A stretch of 64,000 nt of DNA from NCBI GenBank assembly GCA_963922205.1, contig CAWUHX010000345.1:62001-126000 (forward strand), written 5' to 3'. The notes under the pieces were generated by a model. The model ran no database searches, was not told the origin of the DNA, and was given only the letters and a program-made list of their open reading frames with translations. Source of the DNA: Romanomermis culicivorax. Taxonomy: Eukaryota; Nematoda; Enoplea; Mermithida; Mermithidae. The position numbers were made by a program, and so were the translations under genes. This document shows, piece after piece, positions 22,559-35,662 of this stretch (positions within the stretch are counted from its first letter, which is position 1; each line of letters opens with the position of its first letter).

Positions 22559-23653
22559 CATTGTTTTTTTTTAGCATTTTACAAGCCATGGCTTGTTGGA
22601 CTGACAAAATGGCTTGTAGAATTTTAGTCCAACAAGCCAAAATGGCTTGTCAGAATTTTTTGAGTCATGTGTTTGATCACATCGGATACAGAAAAGATAC
22701 ATTTTGGTGCATTTTAGAAGGTCATAATCTCAAAATTTTTCGGCGCTTCGCACGGGTTATAACTTAAATAGGCATTATTATTTATTTCCTACCTCAGGCG
22801 CTGCTTCTAACATGTCTACCTTCATTTATCATTTAATCTTCAATAGTTTTAATCATCTTAAATGTATTATCTCATGTTTTAATTGGTAATCTTCAATATT
22901 TAATCTTGATATTTAATGAAGATTCACATTTTCCCTTGACACATTTTTTGAGAAAGATCAATACGTCAAGTCTGTAAACTTTTTGAAGTGATTATTCCTT
23001 TCTTAATGTAAAATCAATCCAAAAGCTTCATGGAAGTAGTTTTCGGAAATTTCTACTCTTCTTACTCATATCTTTTGGCCAAGTTCATTAGTGTGTGACT
23101 AAATTAATGGTTTAAAAATTTTTCAAACATAAAATTCAAGAAATTAATTTTCTAATTTTAAAAAAAAAATTCTAATTCTTCAAATAAGTGGTTGGAAAAT
23201 TGATTTTTCAGCATTGCAAAATGTCAATACCCAAAAAAATTTTCCGGCGTTTCAGGCAGGAAAGATTAATAGCTTTTTTGGGCTCTCACTTGTCATCATA
23301 GAGGACTTGACCGTGTAATTCAAAGTCATTATGTTCTTGGATAGTTTGCTGGAAAATTTTTTCCACAATGCTTGTAGATTAGACTTCGATTAAACTCAAA
23401 AATTTCAAATGTTTCCTGAATTTTAATGAATTAACGGCTGTAAAATGTTATTGAATAAATGTTGAATGACATCTCTTTTTTGATCGATCGCCGTGATGCT
23501 CAATATAAACATTTCTTTAAAAAATAACCAGCATTGGAATTTATTCACGTATACTGATATCATAAAATTGGCTTGCAAAAATTTGGAATGGCTTGTAAAA
23601 TTTAAGGTCAACAAGCCACTTGGCTTGTGACTTGTAGGTCAAAAAAAACCCTG
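22559..23653. mobile_element. hAT derivative with AAGCCATGGCTTG words, core R1, TSD ATTTGATT
   Basis: The ends CATTGTTTTTTTTTAG and AAAAAAAACCCTG are flanked by exact ATTTGATT copies (22551-22558 and 23654-23661). Near each end the words CAAGCC and GGCTTGT are repeated. The interior (about 22690-23420) is core R1 with the GC-hairpin half CGGCGCTTCGC, shared with elements that carry other termini. It is noncoding, and is a clear case of a shared core under different ends. Confidence 0.88.
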
Positions 23654-23909
23654 ATTTGATTTCAGCCGAATTACTATAGTTTATTTTTAATAAACTACTT
23701 CTAAATTCAAAAATGACAAAAAACCAATACTGTTAAATTGTTCACAGGAAGGTTTTACTGGATGATTTTTCATTCAGAAAATTGTTGAAGGCTAGTTGTA
23801 TAAATCCACAAATTTTTAGCTCTATGTAAGTTAAGGTTTGGCAAAAGCCAAAAAATTCCATTTTTCTAATTCAGAAGCATTTCCGGAAAAATAGACTATA
23901 TATATTATA

Positions 23910-24065
23910 CATCAGACCCGAATCAAAATTGTGATAATTTTTTCGGGTCTGGGTCCAAAATTTTGGAAATATCGGGTCCGGGTCCAAAATTTTGAGAATA
24001 TCGGGTCCGGGTCCAGCAAAATGATCGGGTAATTTCGGGTCCAATTTCGGGTCCGCGTACCCGAT
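23910..24065. repeat. CGGGTCCGGGTCC word repeat with hAT-like end
   Basis: It begins CAGACCCGAA and ends CCCGATACATCTCTA. It repeats TATCGGGTCCGGGTCC units and stands in the same orientation as 22240-22400. Confidence 0.6.
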
Positions 24066-24075
24066 ACATCTCTAA

Positions 24076-24445
24076 TGGGAACCCCCCCCCCAAGAAATCG
24101 TCGACTATATGGCTAGCCATTGGGCGAACGCCCCCCAGGATTTTCCAATCCAATGGCTAGCCATATGGTAGCCGTTGGGACCCCCATGCTATTGGTCGGA
24201 AAAATACTAAAAAATATCAATTTTTTGATGAAAAATGTCAATTTTTGAACAAAAAATGGTAAAAAATGGGAATTTTTTTGGGCGCTTAGCGCCATGAATA
24301 CATTTTTTCGATCTTTTTAGGAAAAAATTACTATTTTTTTAATCTTTTTTCGTGAAAAAATCGAATGTTTTATTCTTGAGAGACCCCTCCCCTAAAATTT
24401 TGGGAATTACTGACTCCCCCCTAGACCTCGGGGCCCCGTTACATG
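24076..24445. repeat. repeat family X, copy 1
   Basis: About 370 bp with C-rich edges, ATGGCTAGCCAT words, AAAAATGTCAATTTTTGA and a central GC hairpin GGGCGCTTAGCGCC. Other copies lie at 25018-25410, 52310-52665, 58575-58890 and 60755-61055. It is noncoding. The class is unknown, and is probably a nonautonomous DNA element. Confidence 0.65.
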
Positions 24446-25017
24446 TATGATATAGTTCCCGGGTATCCGTAATACGCGGGTTCTGAAATTATTCAAATGT
24501 GGAACACTAATCTACAGCGATTTATTTTTGCTTTTATTCGCTCTGATCATGCCAAATCTTCTAGGGTTACCTTTCAGAGGGCTTCTATGTTAGGTTTCCT
24601 GGCAGGGTAAAGTTCACTGTTTGCAGTACTGGGATTTCCTAATTATTACTGAAATAAGCCATCTCTTTCCAAAATCGGTTATACAGTGACCCATTTTTAG
24701 GACTTTCGGTAGGGACAATATCCTTTTCGTTGAACAGTTTCAACAATTAAACTGAGTTTATGAATTGATTACAATTTTTAGACTTTCATTCAGGTAGGTT
24801 TTCGAGTACATAAACAGCATGTAGGTTTTTTTGAGGTTCCACTGTATAGCCTATTTCTTATTTCTTTTTGGAACATGGATGCTGTTATGAAGAAGTGGAG
24901 AAAGTCGGCGACGTAGATGTTAAGTAAAATGGTAACAGGAACATATTTTTATCCTGCAACAACAAAGTGCACTGTACCAAAGATGTAGATTACTCTATAC
25001 AAACCCGGGTCTTAAAA
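24446..25017. other. no gene recognised
   Basis: AT-rich spacer between two copies of family X. No coding signal was seen. Confidence 0.5.
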
Positions 25018-25410
25018 TAAACAGGGATTCTGCCATTGGAGCCGGGAGTCACCGATTTCCCAAAATATTAGAGAGAGGTCCAATAGAGAAAAATTCGATT
25101 TTTTCGCCAAAAAAAGTCCGAGAGACGGCTCGAAAAATAGTAATTTCTGACTAAAAAACCGTAAAAATTGTATTGATGGCGCGAAGCACCAAGAAAGTTG
25201 ACATTTTTGACCATTTACTGTTCAAAAATCGACATTTTTCAACAAAAAATTGACATTTGTCGGTATTTTTCTGACCAAAAATATAGGGTCCCTCCATGGC
25301 TAACATATGACTAGCTATAGGATCCGAAAATCTTGTGGGGGCTCGCCCAATAGGTAGCCACAGGGTCGGCGATTCCTGGGGAGGGGGCGCTCCTATGGCA
25401 CTTATCCCGG
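25018..25410. repeat. repeat family X, copy 2
   Basis: It shares with copy 1, in inverted or direct parts, the words TTGACATTTTTGAC and TGGCTA, the hairpin remnant GGCGCGAAGCACC and the closing ATTCCTGGGGAGGGGGCG. Confidence 0.6.
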
Positions 25411-26985
25411 CTACATGTAAATAGCTTCTGCAAATTTGAAGAAACATGTAAAAATAAGCAAAACATCTCCTGAAATCTAAAAAACTGTCGGCCTAAAATC
25501 TAGATATTTTGTTGGTGTGTATGGGGTCGAATTTGATCGGTAAATTTATGGGGAAATTTCAATCATTTTAATAAACATGAGGCAATGGTTACCCAAACTT
25601 TGAATTAAAACTTCCCCCTGTACGGCACTGGTTATTTTAAGTTAAAAATAGAGATATGTATACCTAAATATTATTCGCAATGAGAACAAGCCATATGCTG
25701 AAAACATATAGTACCAAATCCACTAACCTGAAGTACAGGACATGTTCTCTCATTCGCCCAGGGTCTGCTACAGTGCTGTTAACCAGCTTCAACACCTAGC
25801 AGTTACCTACACATCATTAGTTTTCCATTATTTTGCACAGAACAGCTCAAATTAAGCGGATTTCAAGCTGGGAGCAGGCAAACTGGATTTATAACTAAGG
25901 AGATAAACCAATAAGATTGCTTAGTTTTGCAAAGTTTTTGTGCTCAGCTTGATTCTTTTCTTCCAATATACATTTTCAATGATAATAACTGTATAATTAG
26001 GACCGAAACTTTAAACTATTGCTTAATCTAAACTGAACTATATAAATCGAGCTTTCTCACACCATTTTTCAATAAAGCAAACCCACTGGTAGTACTGGTA
26101 CACCGTTTTTCCCGGGGGGTGGGGGCAGTAAATGTTTTTTCAGACCTCTGGTAGGAGTTAAACCTCCCTATACTCACTATGTTGTTGTCTGAAACCATAT
26201 AAATGTCATACGCGGACATGATAATGTCCTCAGAGCAGTCTCCGCAGACCATATGGCTCTATTTATTCGGCGATTGCGAGTATACTTTTTCAGTTTATGA
26301 TTAGCGATACGATAGGACATATCAATCATTGTAAAACGTCTATTCTTGGTCACTCCCTCTCTCGGTCATAGAATTCGTCAATTTTGTAATCACTTTTTTG
26401 GTTATGGTATAATCATGATATGCATTACTTATTATCTAACGGTGCATCTTCTTCGAATGTTTTTTCGTCGTTCCATCGCTGCTGAACTTTCTTCTCTAAT
26501 TCTAAAAGGTATTCAACTTTGGCGCGGCCTTTCTGTTCCATTATAATAAGCCTAGAAAAAAAATCTATAAGCCATAAAGAATGAAAATCAGTAGTTCGAA
26601 CAACTGTTTAGGCTTGTTAAATCAGATAATTCTCACACTATACATGTAAGAGCTTCGATTAGTAATCTACTAAGGAAAAGACAATTACAGGAGCAGAGGA
26701 AAGCCGAATCTTGAAAATTTTAGACGAGGCGGTCAACGAGTGCTCGAAACCTTTTGGGAACAAAAAGGTAGTCTTAGCACTTTTCAGCGTCTTCATCAAT
26801 AAAAAAAGTTTATAACCAAAGAAAAACAATCAAATTAACGGATTGAGCTTATATAAGCGAGGACATTTCACACAATTTTTGTGGCCTTCGAAAAGTTTTA
26901 AATTTTGTGGATAATTTTTTTTGCTTTGGCAAGTGATTAGAGCATCATCTGCATGGGACAATGATAGAAGTTCTAACAATAGCTG
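25411..26985. other. no gene recognised
   Basis: I checked both strands. The short open frames at 26028-26252 and 26346-26546 have no recognisable motif and no splice support. Confidence 0.5.
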
Positions 26986-27070
26986 TAAGCAGTTTTTTGT
27001 GCACTAAGCACAGGTTTTGAAGCTCGTGCACAAATTTTTTAGGCCGTATTGTGCACGCTGCACACGTCGA
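26986..27070. repeat. fragment of a GTGCAC-word end
   Basis: TTTTTTGTGCACTAAGCAC and GCTCGTGCACAAATTTTTTA resemble the left end of the element at 10427, with the word changed to GTGCACAA. Confidence 0.45.
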
Positions 27071-27879
27071 TTTTCATATCATGCGGGGTTTATACATAGT
27101 TGCATGCTTTCAATATGATTTTTAACATTTTGTTGTTGTGTGGAAAAATATTCAATTTACTCAAAATTAGATCGCTTATTCAGGGAATATATGTTGACAA
27201 AATTTAATTTTCAGCACTCAAATATAAAAATCCTTAAAAAATTTTGACGCTTGACGCCGGAACTTTTCTTATCCTTCTTGCTCTTTCGCCCGAATTTATT
27301 AAACATCACTGACTTCAAGCTAATCAATTAGCAGGTTAGTTGATTGAAAACACCATTTCGCCGCTCAAGTTAACATCAATCTAGACCATGGCGACAATGT
27401 CGAAAAAAATTTTGGCCGCTTCCGCCAAAGGGCAAAAAAAATCGGCACGAAAAAAGTTTTTAACTTAATCTGAATTTAGTAAAATGTTTTATTGTTATGA
27501 TTTAGTAATCTGAAAAGTTCGGTTTTTTCCAAAATCATTTTTTGGGATTCTTCGCGGTTAAAGGTTGGCGACAATTTTCTGTCAGATGCTGTTTACTACA
27601 AATTGCATTGTTACACGAACTCATTGTTGGTTTTGATATGAAACGTGTCACGGACAAGGACCTGAAATTATTCGATCATTTTGATGGACTCGGACCCAAT
27701 ATTCTTAAAATTTTGGAGCCGAACCAGACCCGAAAAAATTGTTACATTTCTGATTCGAGTCTCATGTACATTAACATAGTCATGCGGCTAAAAACAAATA
27801 CCCATGTTGAAGAACGTGATGACAACAATAGCTATTGAAATATGAAAAGTAGCAGATCGACACTTTATCGCTTAGATGA
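27071..27879. other. no gene recognised
   Basis: AT-rich spacer. It includes a decayed GC hairpin (GACGCTTGACGCCGGAA, about 27243) and a faint CGGACCC-word trace near 27690. Confidence 0.45.
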
Positions 27880-28079
27880 TGTTTATTAAAAATATTAATC
27901 TAAGGATTAAAAATGAAATTATAGAGATGCTTAATTGGCATTTCTGACTTGACTTTCTTTTTTCTGAATTGACTTGAAAAAAAGGCAAACGTTTTTACCT
28001 TTGCCTTTTTTAACACTTCAAACATTTCGGGAGAAGCCATATCCCCCCCAACCCGCTGCCTACACCTTATATATTAGTA

Positions 28080-28310
28080 ACCAGACATGCACGGCAAGAA
28101 TTTTCTAGGGGGGAGGGTCCATGGACTTTTTTACAGGGGGTAGGAGGGGGGGGGTGAGCAAAAAAACGAAAAAAAGTTCTGAAAGGCTGCATTTCATACA
28201 AAATATGCACAAAAAAAAATCAAAAAACCTGTCTTGGAAAAAGTTCAGGGTGGGTGTTTGACGATTTTTTTGGCCAGGGGGGTGGCCAGGGTCTCAGGTA
28301 TGGGGGTTTA
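28080..28310 (+). repeat. SINE-like repeat body
   Basis: It shares AGACATGCACGGCAAGAATTTTC, AAAATATGCA and TTGGAAAAAGTTCAG-type segments, in order, with inverted copies at 57960-58180 and 63390-63830. The last copy contains a tRNA-like region. Confidence 0.5.
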
Positions 28311-28544
28311 CCCCCTTACTCCCCCTATGTGCATGTATGTTAGTGACTCGAATCTATTTGTTGTCTCATCTAAACCATATGATTTTAAAATGTTGTCTCT
28401 CTCCCATGCATTTTAAGATGCAGTTTCTTAAAAGTTCGGCTTTGAATATGATAAGTTGAAAATTAATCATACCCAAAAATATGGTGAATATTGTGAGGTT
28501 TTAGATACTGCATTTGAAAAATTTTTCCCAACGTTGGACTTTTC

Positions 28545-28723
28545 ATTTTTTACACTTCTCCCCAACTTGGCCAACCCTGTACCCAAAATCATTTCCCCCC
28601 AACCCCCCCCCAGTTTGGAAAAACAAATTTTCAAAAAAGTGTATGTTTTTTGGCCTTTTTTGGGAAAAATTTCGACTTTTTCCTACCCCCCCCCCCCAAC
28701 TGGTCGGAGGTCTTACAGGTATG
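28545..28723. mobile_element. CATACCTGTA-family element, left end lost
   Basis: It carries the family body (CCAACTTGGCCAACCCTGTA, GTGTATGTTTTTTGGCC) and the intact right end ACTGGTCGGAGGTCTTACAG GTATG. No left end or duplication was found. Confidence 0.75.
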
Positions 28724-29023
28724 CTGTCATTCAAACATTTTTTTGGATCTGAAATCCCCAACCAGTTCAGCAAAAACAGGATTCGTCATTACCTATAATG
28801 AGTAAGAAAAAAAATGTGGCTTGGAGTCCTAGGAAAGTTTCATATTAGCCTTTATAATTGCTGAACGACATGCATCAAATGAAAGGTCAAAAATTTTCTA
28901 GTCGTTAACAGTCAATTATGTCGCCGAAAATAGAGATTTTTCATTAATTCTCTCATTTTTTTCTCTCGATGATTGGAATTTTTTTAACGTTTGCAATCTG
29001 AAGTTTTGTGTTTATTGAAAGTG

Positions 29024-29610
29024 TAATGGGGCGCCGATTGACTACAGTGTTAACTCGTCAGTTTTACAAAGTGATTCACAAGAACGCATTGTTTCGGAGC
29101 TCAAAGTTGCTCAGAGTTGTTCGAAGGTTCACAACATTGAACATTACACTCACAGAAGGTTTGTGAAAAAGTTAGTTCTCGTTTTTGTGGCGGTCTTGAG
29201 TGGTCGTATCTCTTGCTGTCCATCGTGACCCATTTTGAATATTGTGAAGGGGCGATTCACAGTAGTAAGTTTTTGTTTAATAGAATATATATTCCTCTCA
29301 TCACTCATAACTAAAGTAGTAGTAAGACTGGCCCAGTATCAGTCGTAAGTGTATCGCGAGTTTCGGCACCCGAAAACCTTTGACGACCTGAGCAAAGATC
29401 CCTGGATAAATTGACACAGCGCTCTCTACGAGCCCCTCAATCTCCTGCATTCGATTATTGTTGCGTAAATCTGTTAAACACTCCGAGTGTTCTGTTTCTA
29501 GCGTTCTACACGCTCTTCTACGTTCCCTATGTCTCTTCTAAAACGCGCGATAAATCGTCAAGCTATACAGCTTATATTCGTCGTCTACTCTTATTTTCTC
29601 ACACACGACA
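29024..29610 (+). repeat. 5' LTR of the gypsy element
   Basis: It runs from TGTAATGGGGCGCCG to CACACACGACA, 587 bp, nearly identical to 37736-38327. The first base pairs of the 3' copy have drifted to TATAATG. TGTCCATCGTGACCC and ATATATATTCC-type promoter-like AT sequence lie in the middle. Confidence 0.88.
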
Positions 29611-29613
29611 TAA

Positions 29614-29632
29614 TTTGGTGACCGTACCAGCT
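29614..29632 (+). promoter_or_regulatory. probable primer-binding site
   Basis: TTTGGTGACCGTACC begins three bases after the LTR end. TTTGGTGACC at this position is common in invertebrate LTR elements. The matching tRNA was not determined. Confidence 0.55.
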
Positions 29633-29961
29633 CGTCTAAAGGTTGAGGAAACACCAAAATTTGTGAAAAATCGAAAATCTGAAAAATGGAAGAAAACCTC
29701 ACGCATCGCTCTACAGCGCTCGGTTACGAAAAAGGTTTCTACAAGAAACTAGCGAATCCCGCGAAAATTTTGGCTGTGAAAACACGAATCTACCCCTTCT
29801 CTACGAAGCAGATAAGGGTAATTTGGATTTACCGGAAACGTCCGCTCCGCTAAAAACGCGAAAAACTTCATGATCTCTATCTCCGAAAATCGTCCAAAAT
29901 CGAAAATTCAACTTTCTAAAATGGAAACCGAAAGAGACCAATACTGGAAAAATCTTCGATA

Positions 29962-31500
29962 ATGACGTGTATAATCGACGTAATGCAAAAATGCAATGCC
30001 GAAATGATAAATTTTCGTGGCGATGCTACTAACGCGTTAAGCGAAATGATTACAATAGCGACTCAGCATCAAAAAATTCTCGAAGACTACAAAACCGAAA
30101 TCAAAGCGATGAGAGCTCAGAAAGAAGAGCTAATGAAACCGAATGTTCCCGAAACCGAAAACATCGCGAGACCTACGAGCTCTTACGCTCAGTCTCAGAA
30201 ATTGAATAAACAAAAAAATGTCACTAGCGATCGAAAAAGTCAACTTAGTTTTCGAAGTATAATTGACGATGATGATGATCTAATCATCCCGACACAAACA
30301 TTTGACCGCACTAACGCGCTAAACGCGCTAAACTCTCAGATAAATTTTCCATCTATTCCACCTTCTCAGGTGCATAGATCTTTTGCCGATGACGAAACGA
30401 GAATTAAAACTATCTGTAAAAAGATAGCACCGCAAAAACTAGATGATTGGACCCGAAATCAACAAGTTTTAAAATTCTTCATTGCACTGGAAAACGAGTT
30501 TGGCCTCGATGCCTCTGAGTATGTGAAACTTCACACATTGCGTCGCTTGACTTGCGATGGTGCCCTGAACACCATACGAGATGTCCGATCCTATGATGAA
30601 GCGAAACAGATTCTGATGTGTATGAATGCACTGAATTGCGACCAAGATACGCTCCAATGCGAGCTCCAGTCTATCTCTCCATTTGAAACCGAAGATCCAT
30701 CAGCTTTCTTAAATCGAATTAGTACCTACGTACATCTACTGTACTATGACAGACGCGCTCACTATCGCCATAGAAAAGTTATCACAACTTTTCTTTGGAA
30801 AATGCCGGAAATTTACAGAGTCTCGATTGACCCAAGTACTCTAGAAACGATCACTGACTTAGCTATAGCCGTCGCGAAAGTTCAGAAAATTCAGCGAGCG
30901 AATAAACAATCAACTATGAGGGTAGAACAACCTATACTGGTTAATACACTCGAAAATCTGTCGGAAGAGCAACCAGCTCAGTCGCGCTTCAGAGATGATT
31001 CGAAACGTTGTTGCAGAGATAACTCTCAAACCCGAAACAGAGACGACTCTAGACAGTGAAATAGCGTGAGGTTTCAAGAAAATTCGACTCTAATGAAGAC
31101 TAAAGAGTTCGAGGAAAGCGTGAAACGAGTCCTAGAAAAGTTCGGAATCCGAGAGAATTCGCAAAACGCTAATAATTTCGAAAATCAAAGATCACGATTC
31201 GATCGCCGGACGAGTCCGAACTTCCGGAATAGAGAAAACATTCCTGTACGGGATTTCTCTCAGAATCGAAACTTCCAACGAAATCAGTCACGTGAACGAC
31301 CGGTAAAATATTGCACCTATCATGGTCAGTGTAAACACGACAGTTCCGAATGCTATCAATTGAAACCACAGGCTTTTCAGCCTCGGCAACAGCAACCGAA
31401 TCATCAATGGCAAAATAACCATAATTGGCGTCCTCGTTTTCAACAAAATACGCGTAACTACACGCTCAATCAAAATCAGAATTTTGACCGAAATAACTGA
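29962..31500 (+). pseudogene. gag: gypsy Gag, with one internal stop
   Basis: Gag forms the particle that packages element RNA. One frame runs from 29962 to the stop at 31498-31500, broken only by TGA at 31057-31059. The N-terminal part is acidic/basic with a capsid-like helical middle (FFIALENEFGLDASEYVKL, IQRANKQS). The C-terminal part is Arg/Asn/Gln-rich and holds a CCHC-like knuckle, CTYHGQCKHDSSEC, typical of Gag nucleocapsids. Both stops can be explained as CGA changed to TGA. The start is the first in-frame ATG after the leader. Confidence 0.85.
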
Positions 31501-32955
31501 TTTTTCAATCGCGATAATCGAAACGATCAGAGAGATGTTGCAAACATTTCTCTCTGCAATACTGAATCCAGACAAGAAAAGATAATCGAAAAGCATTATT
31601 ACTATCTGATGAACAACTCACAGTCTATACAGACTTAGCTAACTTCTCCGAAATTTTCGCAACAAGTTTTGCCATCAGAAACCAAAACGGTGTTTAACTC
31701 ACCTAAACCTTTTGTCCCAATGAAGCCGAGGACTAGTACAGCTAATATGCTTGAACCGACAGAAGCTTCTAAAGCTACAAACTTCTTCGTCGCTCCTGGA
31801 ATCACAGATTTCACAATCGAAAAACCAACTGAACCATGGATCGCAAGATCTAGCGTGTGTCGAATCGAAGAATGTTCGCAAAAAGATATCAAACTTCTGA
31901 GCTTATACGCTCCTACTCATGCTTTTCATATCGATGCCGAAATCGGAAAAACCAAAACGAAAGCGTTAATCGATACCAGTGCTCAGTGTTCAGTCATTTC
32001 TTCTTGTCTAGCTCAATGCTCTTTGGGGATTGACTATGATACTTTAGAAACATCTGCGCAGATAAAAGTAGCCGACAGTGCTATCGTCGATGCCCGAGGT
32101 CCGATAATCTTCAAAATTAGTTCATCCTTCGGAACGCATCTAGTATGATGCTGGATTCTACCTACCACAGGAGAGCAATGCCTCCTAGGAACCGATTTCC
32201 TAGTACATCCAAGCGTTCGAGCCGTAATAAACTTTTGCGAAAATTTCATCAGAATTAGAGACGTTCAACAAGAACTAAATCTAGTTTTGAAACCGATTGA
32301 AAAAGCGCCCTATGATGAAGTATTTTCAAATACTTCTGCGGGACAAAGTCAAACGCAAATCGTGAAAATCGACAGATCACTACCGATTTTGAATATCTCG
32401 TCATGCTACGTAGAACTGAATTGTCAAACCTGGGTTAATGGGAAAATCTTCCCTTTCACAAACAAAAGCTTCAAAAGTGTTATAGTTCAGCCCATGAACT
32501 TCGGAAAAGAAAACTGCGAATATCCGATAGAACTAACAATAATCAACATAACAGAAGGCAAATGTCCACTATTATTCGTCAATAATAGTGCGAACAGTAT
32601 CCACCTGCAACCTAACCAGCTCATCGCTGAGGTTAAATTCAGACTCGAAGAATCGAAGATGACCGTCGCGTCGCTAAGTGATCATGAAGAAGACTATGAA
32701 CCAGCAACATTGGTTAAAGACCAGTCAACTATGTCGGAAGAAGAAAAACTTCAACTCGCTCTCAAAAAAATGACCAAAAAGTCAAATATCGACGATGAAG
32801 ATAGAAAAATCGCTATTGAAGTCTTCAAACAATATCGCAATGTTTTCAGTCTCCCTGGAGATCAACCTACTCTAACTCACGAGTTAACGGTCTCTATAGA
32901 CACCGGTGATGCAAAACCAGTCGCAAAACACTACTATCATGCGCCAATTGAATGA
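31501..32955 (+). pseudogene. pol: gypsy protease and linker, interrupted
   Basis: It continues in the gag frame, so gag and pol were probably one frame. The aspartic-protease motif is seen as ALIDTSAQCSVIS (around 31960-32000), with DTS where DTG or DSG is usual. GTDFLVHPS follows near 32190. Stops lie at 31636-31638 (TAG), 32146-32148 (TGA) and 32953-32955 (TGA). The last interrupts the conserved lead-in to reverse transcriptase, so no full Pol can be made by normal translation. Confidence 0.82.
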
Positions 32956-34495
32956 AGACCAATGGTTCGTCAGAAAATTCAAGAAATGCTAGAAAAAGGC
33001 CTCATAGAACCTTCGCTATCACCGTGGGCTGCACCTATGTTTCTGGTAACCAAAAAAGATGGTAGTTGGCGACCCGTAGTCGATTATCGAGGTATAAATG
33101 AAGTAACTCCTTGCGATAAATTTCCCATTCCGCGAATTGATGACTATCTAGAGGCTTTAGGCAATGCACGATTTTTCTCAACTCGACTTGAAAGCAGGGT
33201 TCTGGCAAATCCCTTTAGACATTGCTTCAGGTGATAAAACTACTTTCATCAGTCAAGAAGGCTTGTTTTGTTTCAAAGTTCTACCGTTTGGTTTGAAAAA
33301 TGCTCCTGCTGAATTTCAAAGACTAATGGAACGGATCCTGCATCCATATATCTGGAAAATCTGTTTGGTCTATATTGACGATATCATAGTTTTTTCGCAA
33401 ACGTATAACGATCATCTAGCACACATCCAACTGATCTTTGATGCTCTTCGTGATGCGAATCTAACGCTAAGACCTGATAAATGCGATTTCATACCGAAAC
33501 AGGTAAAGTTTCTTGGTCACTCGCTAAGCGAAAACAGAATTTCGCCTGATCCCGAAAAGGTCTCTGCGATCATAAACTATGAAATTCCAAAAACAGTAAA
33601 AGATCTTCAAAGTTTTTTGGGTCTTGTCCAATGGTGTAGACAATTCATACCGAATCTTGCCACTCTTTCGCGACTGCTCTATCAACTACTACGAAAAAAC
33701 GTGAAATATGAGATAAGCATAGAACATGGTACAGCTTTTAATGAGATTAAAACATCTCTAACCTGGACTCCTTTTTTGCAATATCCTGTATATAACGATG
33801 AAAAATCGAAATTCATCATTCAAATTGATGCTAGCACAACTGCTATCCGAGTGATTTTGTACCAAGAAAATGAAAATGATCAATGGGTCATCGCTTACAA
33901 CAGTAGAGTTCTGTCTGATGTAGAAACCCGCTACAGTACGACTGAGCGCGAATGTCTCGCAATCGTAGAAGCTTTCCGATGGTACAGACACTATGTCTAT
34001 GGTCAAAAAGTAACGGTCAGAACTGATCACAAGCCTATGCAATGGATCAAAGAAGAAAAACATCGAAATTCTCATCTCCAAAACTTCGCAATAAGGCTTC
34101 AAGACTATGACTATCGCATTGAATATGTGAAAGGTAAAGAAAATGCTTGCGCTGATTTTCTATCACGGAATGAGCCTCGTGCTAAAGTGAAATCAAAGAC
34201 TAGGGAAGAAGTAACGAATGAAATATTCAGACCAAAGTTTTGCGAAGGAAAAAAAACTGTCGTAGCAGCTATAACAAGGTCAATGACGCAAAAAAAAGAA
34301 AGAAATAAAGTGCCGACGTTCAAAGAAGACTTCCAACAGCCTGAAAAACGGCTAGTAACCATAGAAACGCCAGAAGAAATTCGAGAAGCTCAAAGAAAAG
34401 ATCCATACATCGCGAAATTGGTAAAAATTCTGGAACAAAAACAAATCTCTACAATTTCATCTGCTTTTCATACCGAAAACGAAATAGTTTACTGA
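32956..34495 (+). pseudogene. pol: gypsy reverse transcriptase and RNase H, frameshifted
   Basis: RT copies element RNA to DNA and RNase H removes the template. RT blocks in order: [27 protein letters not shown], then after a +1 shift (between about 33164 and 33234) [42 protein letters not shown], the active site YIDD within ICLVYIDDIIVFS, and FLGH. The RNase H part has DASTTAIRVILYQ, STTERECLAIVEAF, TDHKPMQWI and GKENACADFLSR. The frame stops at 34493-34495 (TGA). The motifs are well kept and the damage is limited to the shift and the stops. Confidence 0.93.
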
Positions 34496-35662
34496 ACATC
34501 GAAACAAGCTAATACAGCCTCTGCGATAGTAGTTCCGACCACCTTGATTGAAAGTGTTTTGTATCAATTTCATGGCGCGAAGATTTTGAGCCATCAAGGT
34601 CATGGACGCACTACAGCGATGATCCGTCAGCATTTCTGGTGGCCGAAAATGGAAGAATCGATAATAAAGTAGATCAAAACGTGCAGAACATGTCAACAAA
34701 CGACTTCACAGTTGCCGAAACCACCTCCCTTGATGCCGATACAGCCAAAATATCCATTTGAAATTGTCGCGACCGACATAGTAAACATATCCACTCTGGG
34801 TGAAAAAAGATCATACGTCATTGTATTTCAATACTACTTCACTAAATGGGTAAGCGCTCATTTAATTCCGGATCAAAAAGCAGCCACTATAGTTGAAAGT
34901 TTTGTAAACAACGTAGTTTTGGTTCATGGAAGCCCGAAACATCTACTATCAGATTAGGGTTCAGGATTCACTTCAAACTTGATGAAAGACATCGCGAAAC
35001 TACTAAAAGTTCAAAAAATCAATACCACTGTGTATCACCCGCAATGTAACGGAATGGTTGAAAGATTTAATCAAACGTTGATTTCACAACTCAAAAAATT
35101 CACCGCTGAAGATCCTGATAATTGGGAATGATATCTACCTTTCGTGACATTCGCCTATAACGCTGTTTCTCACACAGCTACTCACTTTTCTCCGTTTCAA
35201 CTTTTGCGAGGGTACAAACCCAGAATCACTGTAGATTTCGACTGCGCTAAAAGTCTTACCTTACCGCTAAACTATGATGCGTATCAGTATATCTTCACAC
35301 CAGCGCAACTAACGTTATATAACGAAGTTTCCGAAAACTTGAAAAACGCGTCTGAATCTCATAAGCGATACTTCAATAAGAAAGCGAAAGAGCAGAATTA
35401 TGATCTAAAGGATCTCATACTGTTGATAAACAACAAAAAATCGACTAAAATCGACAAATACTATAACGGACCCTTCATATTGGTCGAAAATTCCGAAATT
35501 TCGAAAAACGTCATAATGATCAATAGTCTAGATTGTCCCGGACAATCTCAGAAAGTCTCACTTTCTCGCGTAAAGCCGTACATGCTTCGAATTGCATTTG
35601 AAATTTTTAACGCGCAAGTCAGTGGTCCTCCACAACTGACTAGTCACGCGCTACTGCATTGA
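34496..35662 (+). pseudogene. pol: gypsy integrase, three internal stops
   Basis: Integrase inserts the DNA copy. It is in the same frame as RT/RNase H. The HHCC zinc region is seen as LSHQGHGRTTAMIR and CRTCQQ. The catalytic triad falls in [14 protein letters not shown] before GSGFTS, and NGMVERFNQTL. FAYNAVSHTATHFSPFQLL and the C-terminal YNGPFILVEN region follow. Stops are at 34670-34672 (TAG), 34955-34957 (TAG, where Gln is usual) and 35129-35131 (TGA). The frame ends at 35660-35662. No chromodomain is recognised. Confidence 0.9.

Larger units (their letters stand above)
27880..28870. repeat. interrupted copy of a long repeat, inverted at 59190-59870
   Basis: Segments 27880-27935, 28345-28470 and 28800-28870 match, in reverse complement, 59190-59870 (for example GAAATTATAGAGATGC, GCATTTTAAGATGCAGTTT, GCTGAACGACATGC). 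Between them sit a SINE-like repeat (28080-28310) and a CATACCTGTA-family copy (28545-28723). Confidence 0.6.

Noticed and set aside
32146-35131. TGA read as tryptophan (alternative code) in the gypsy frames
   Set aside because: TAG stops and a frameshift also occur, LARS has no internal TGA, and CGA-to-TGA decay explains the sites.
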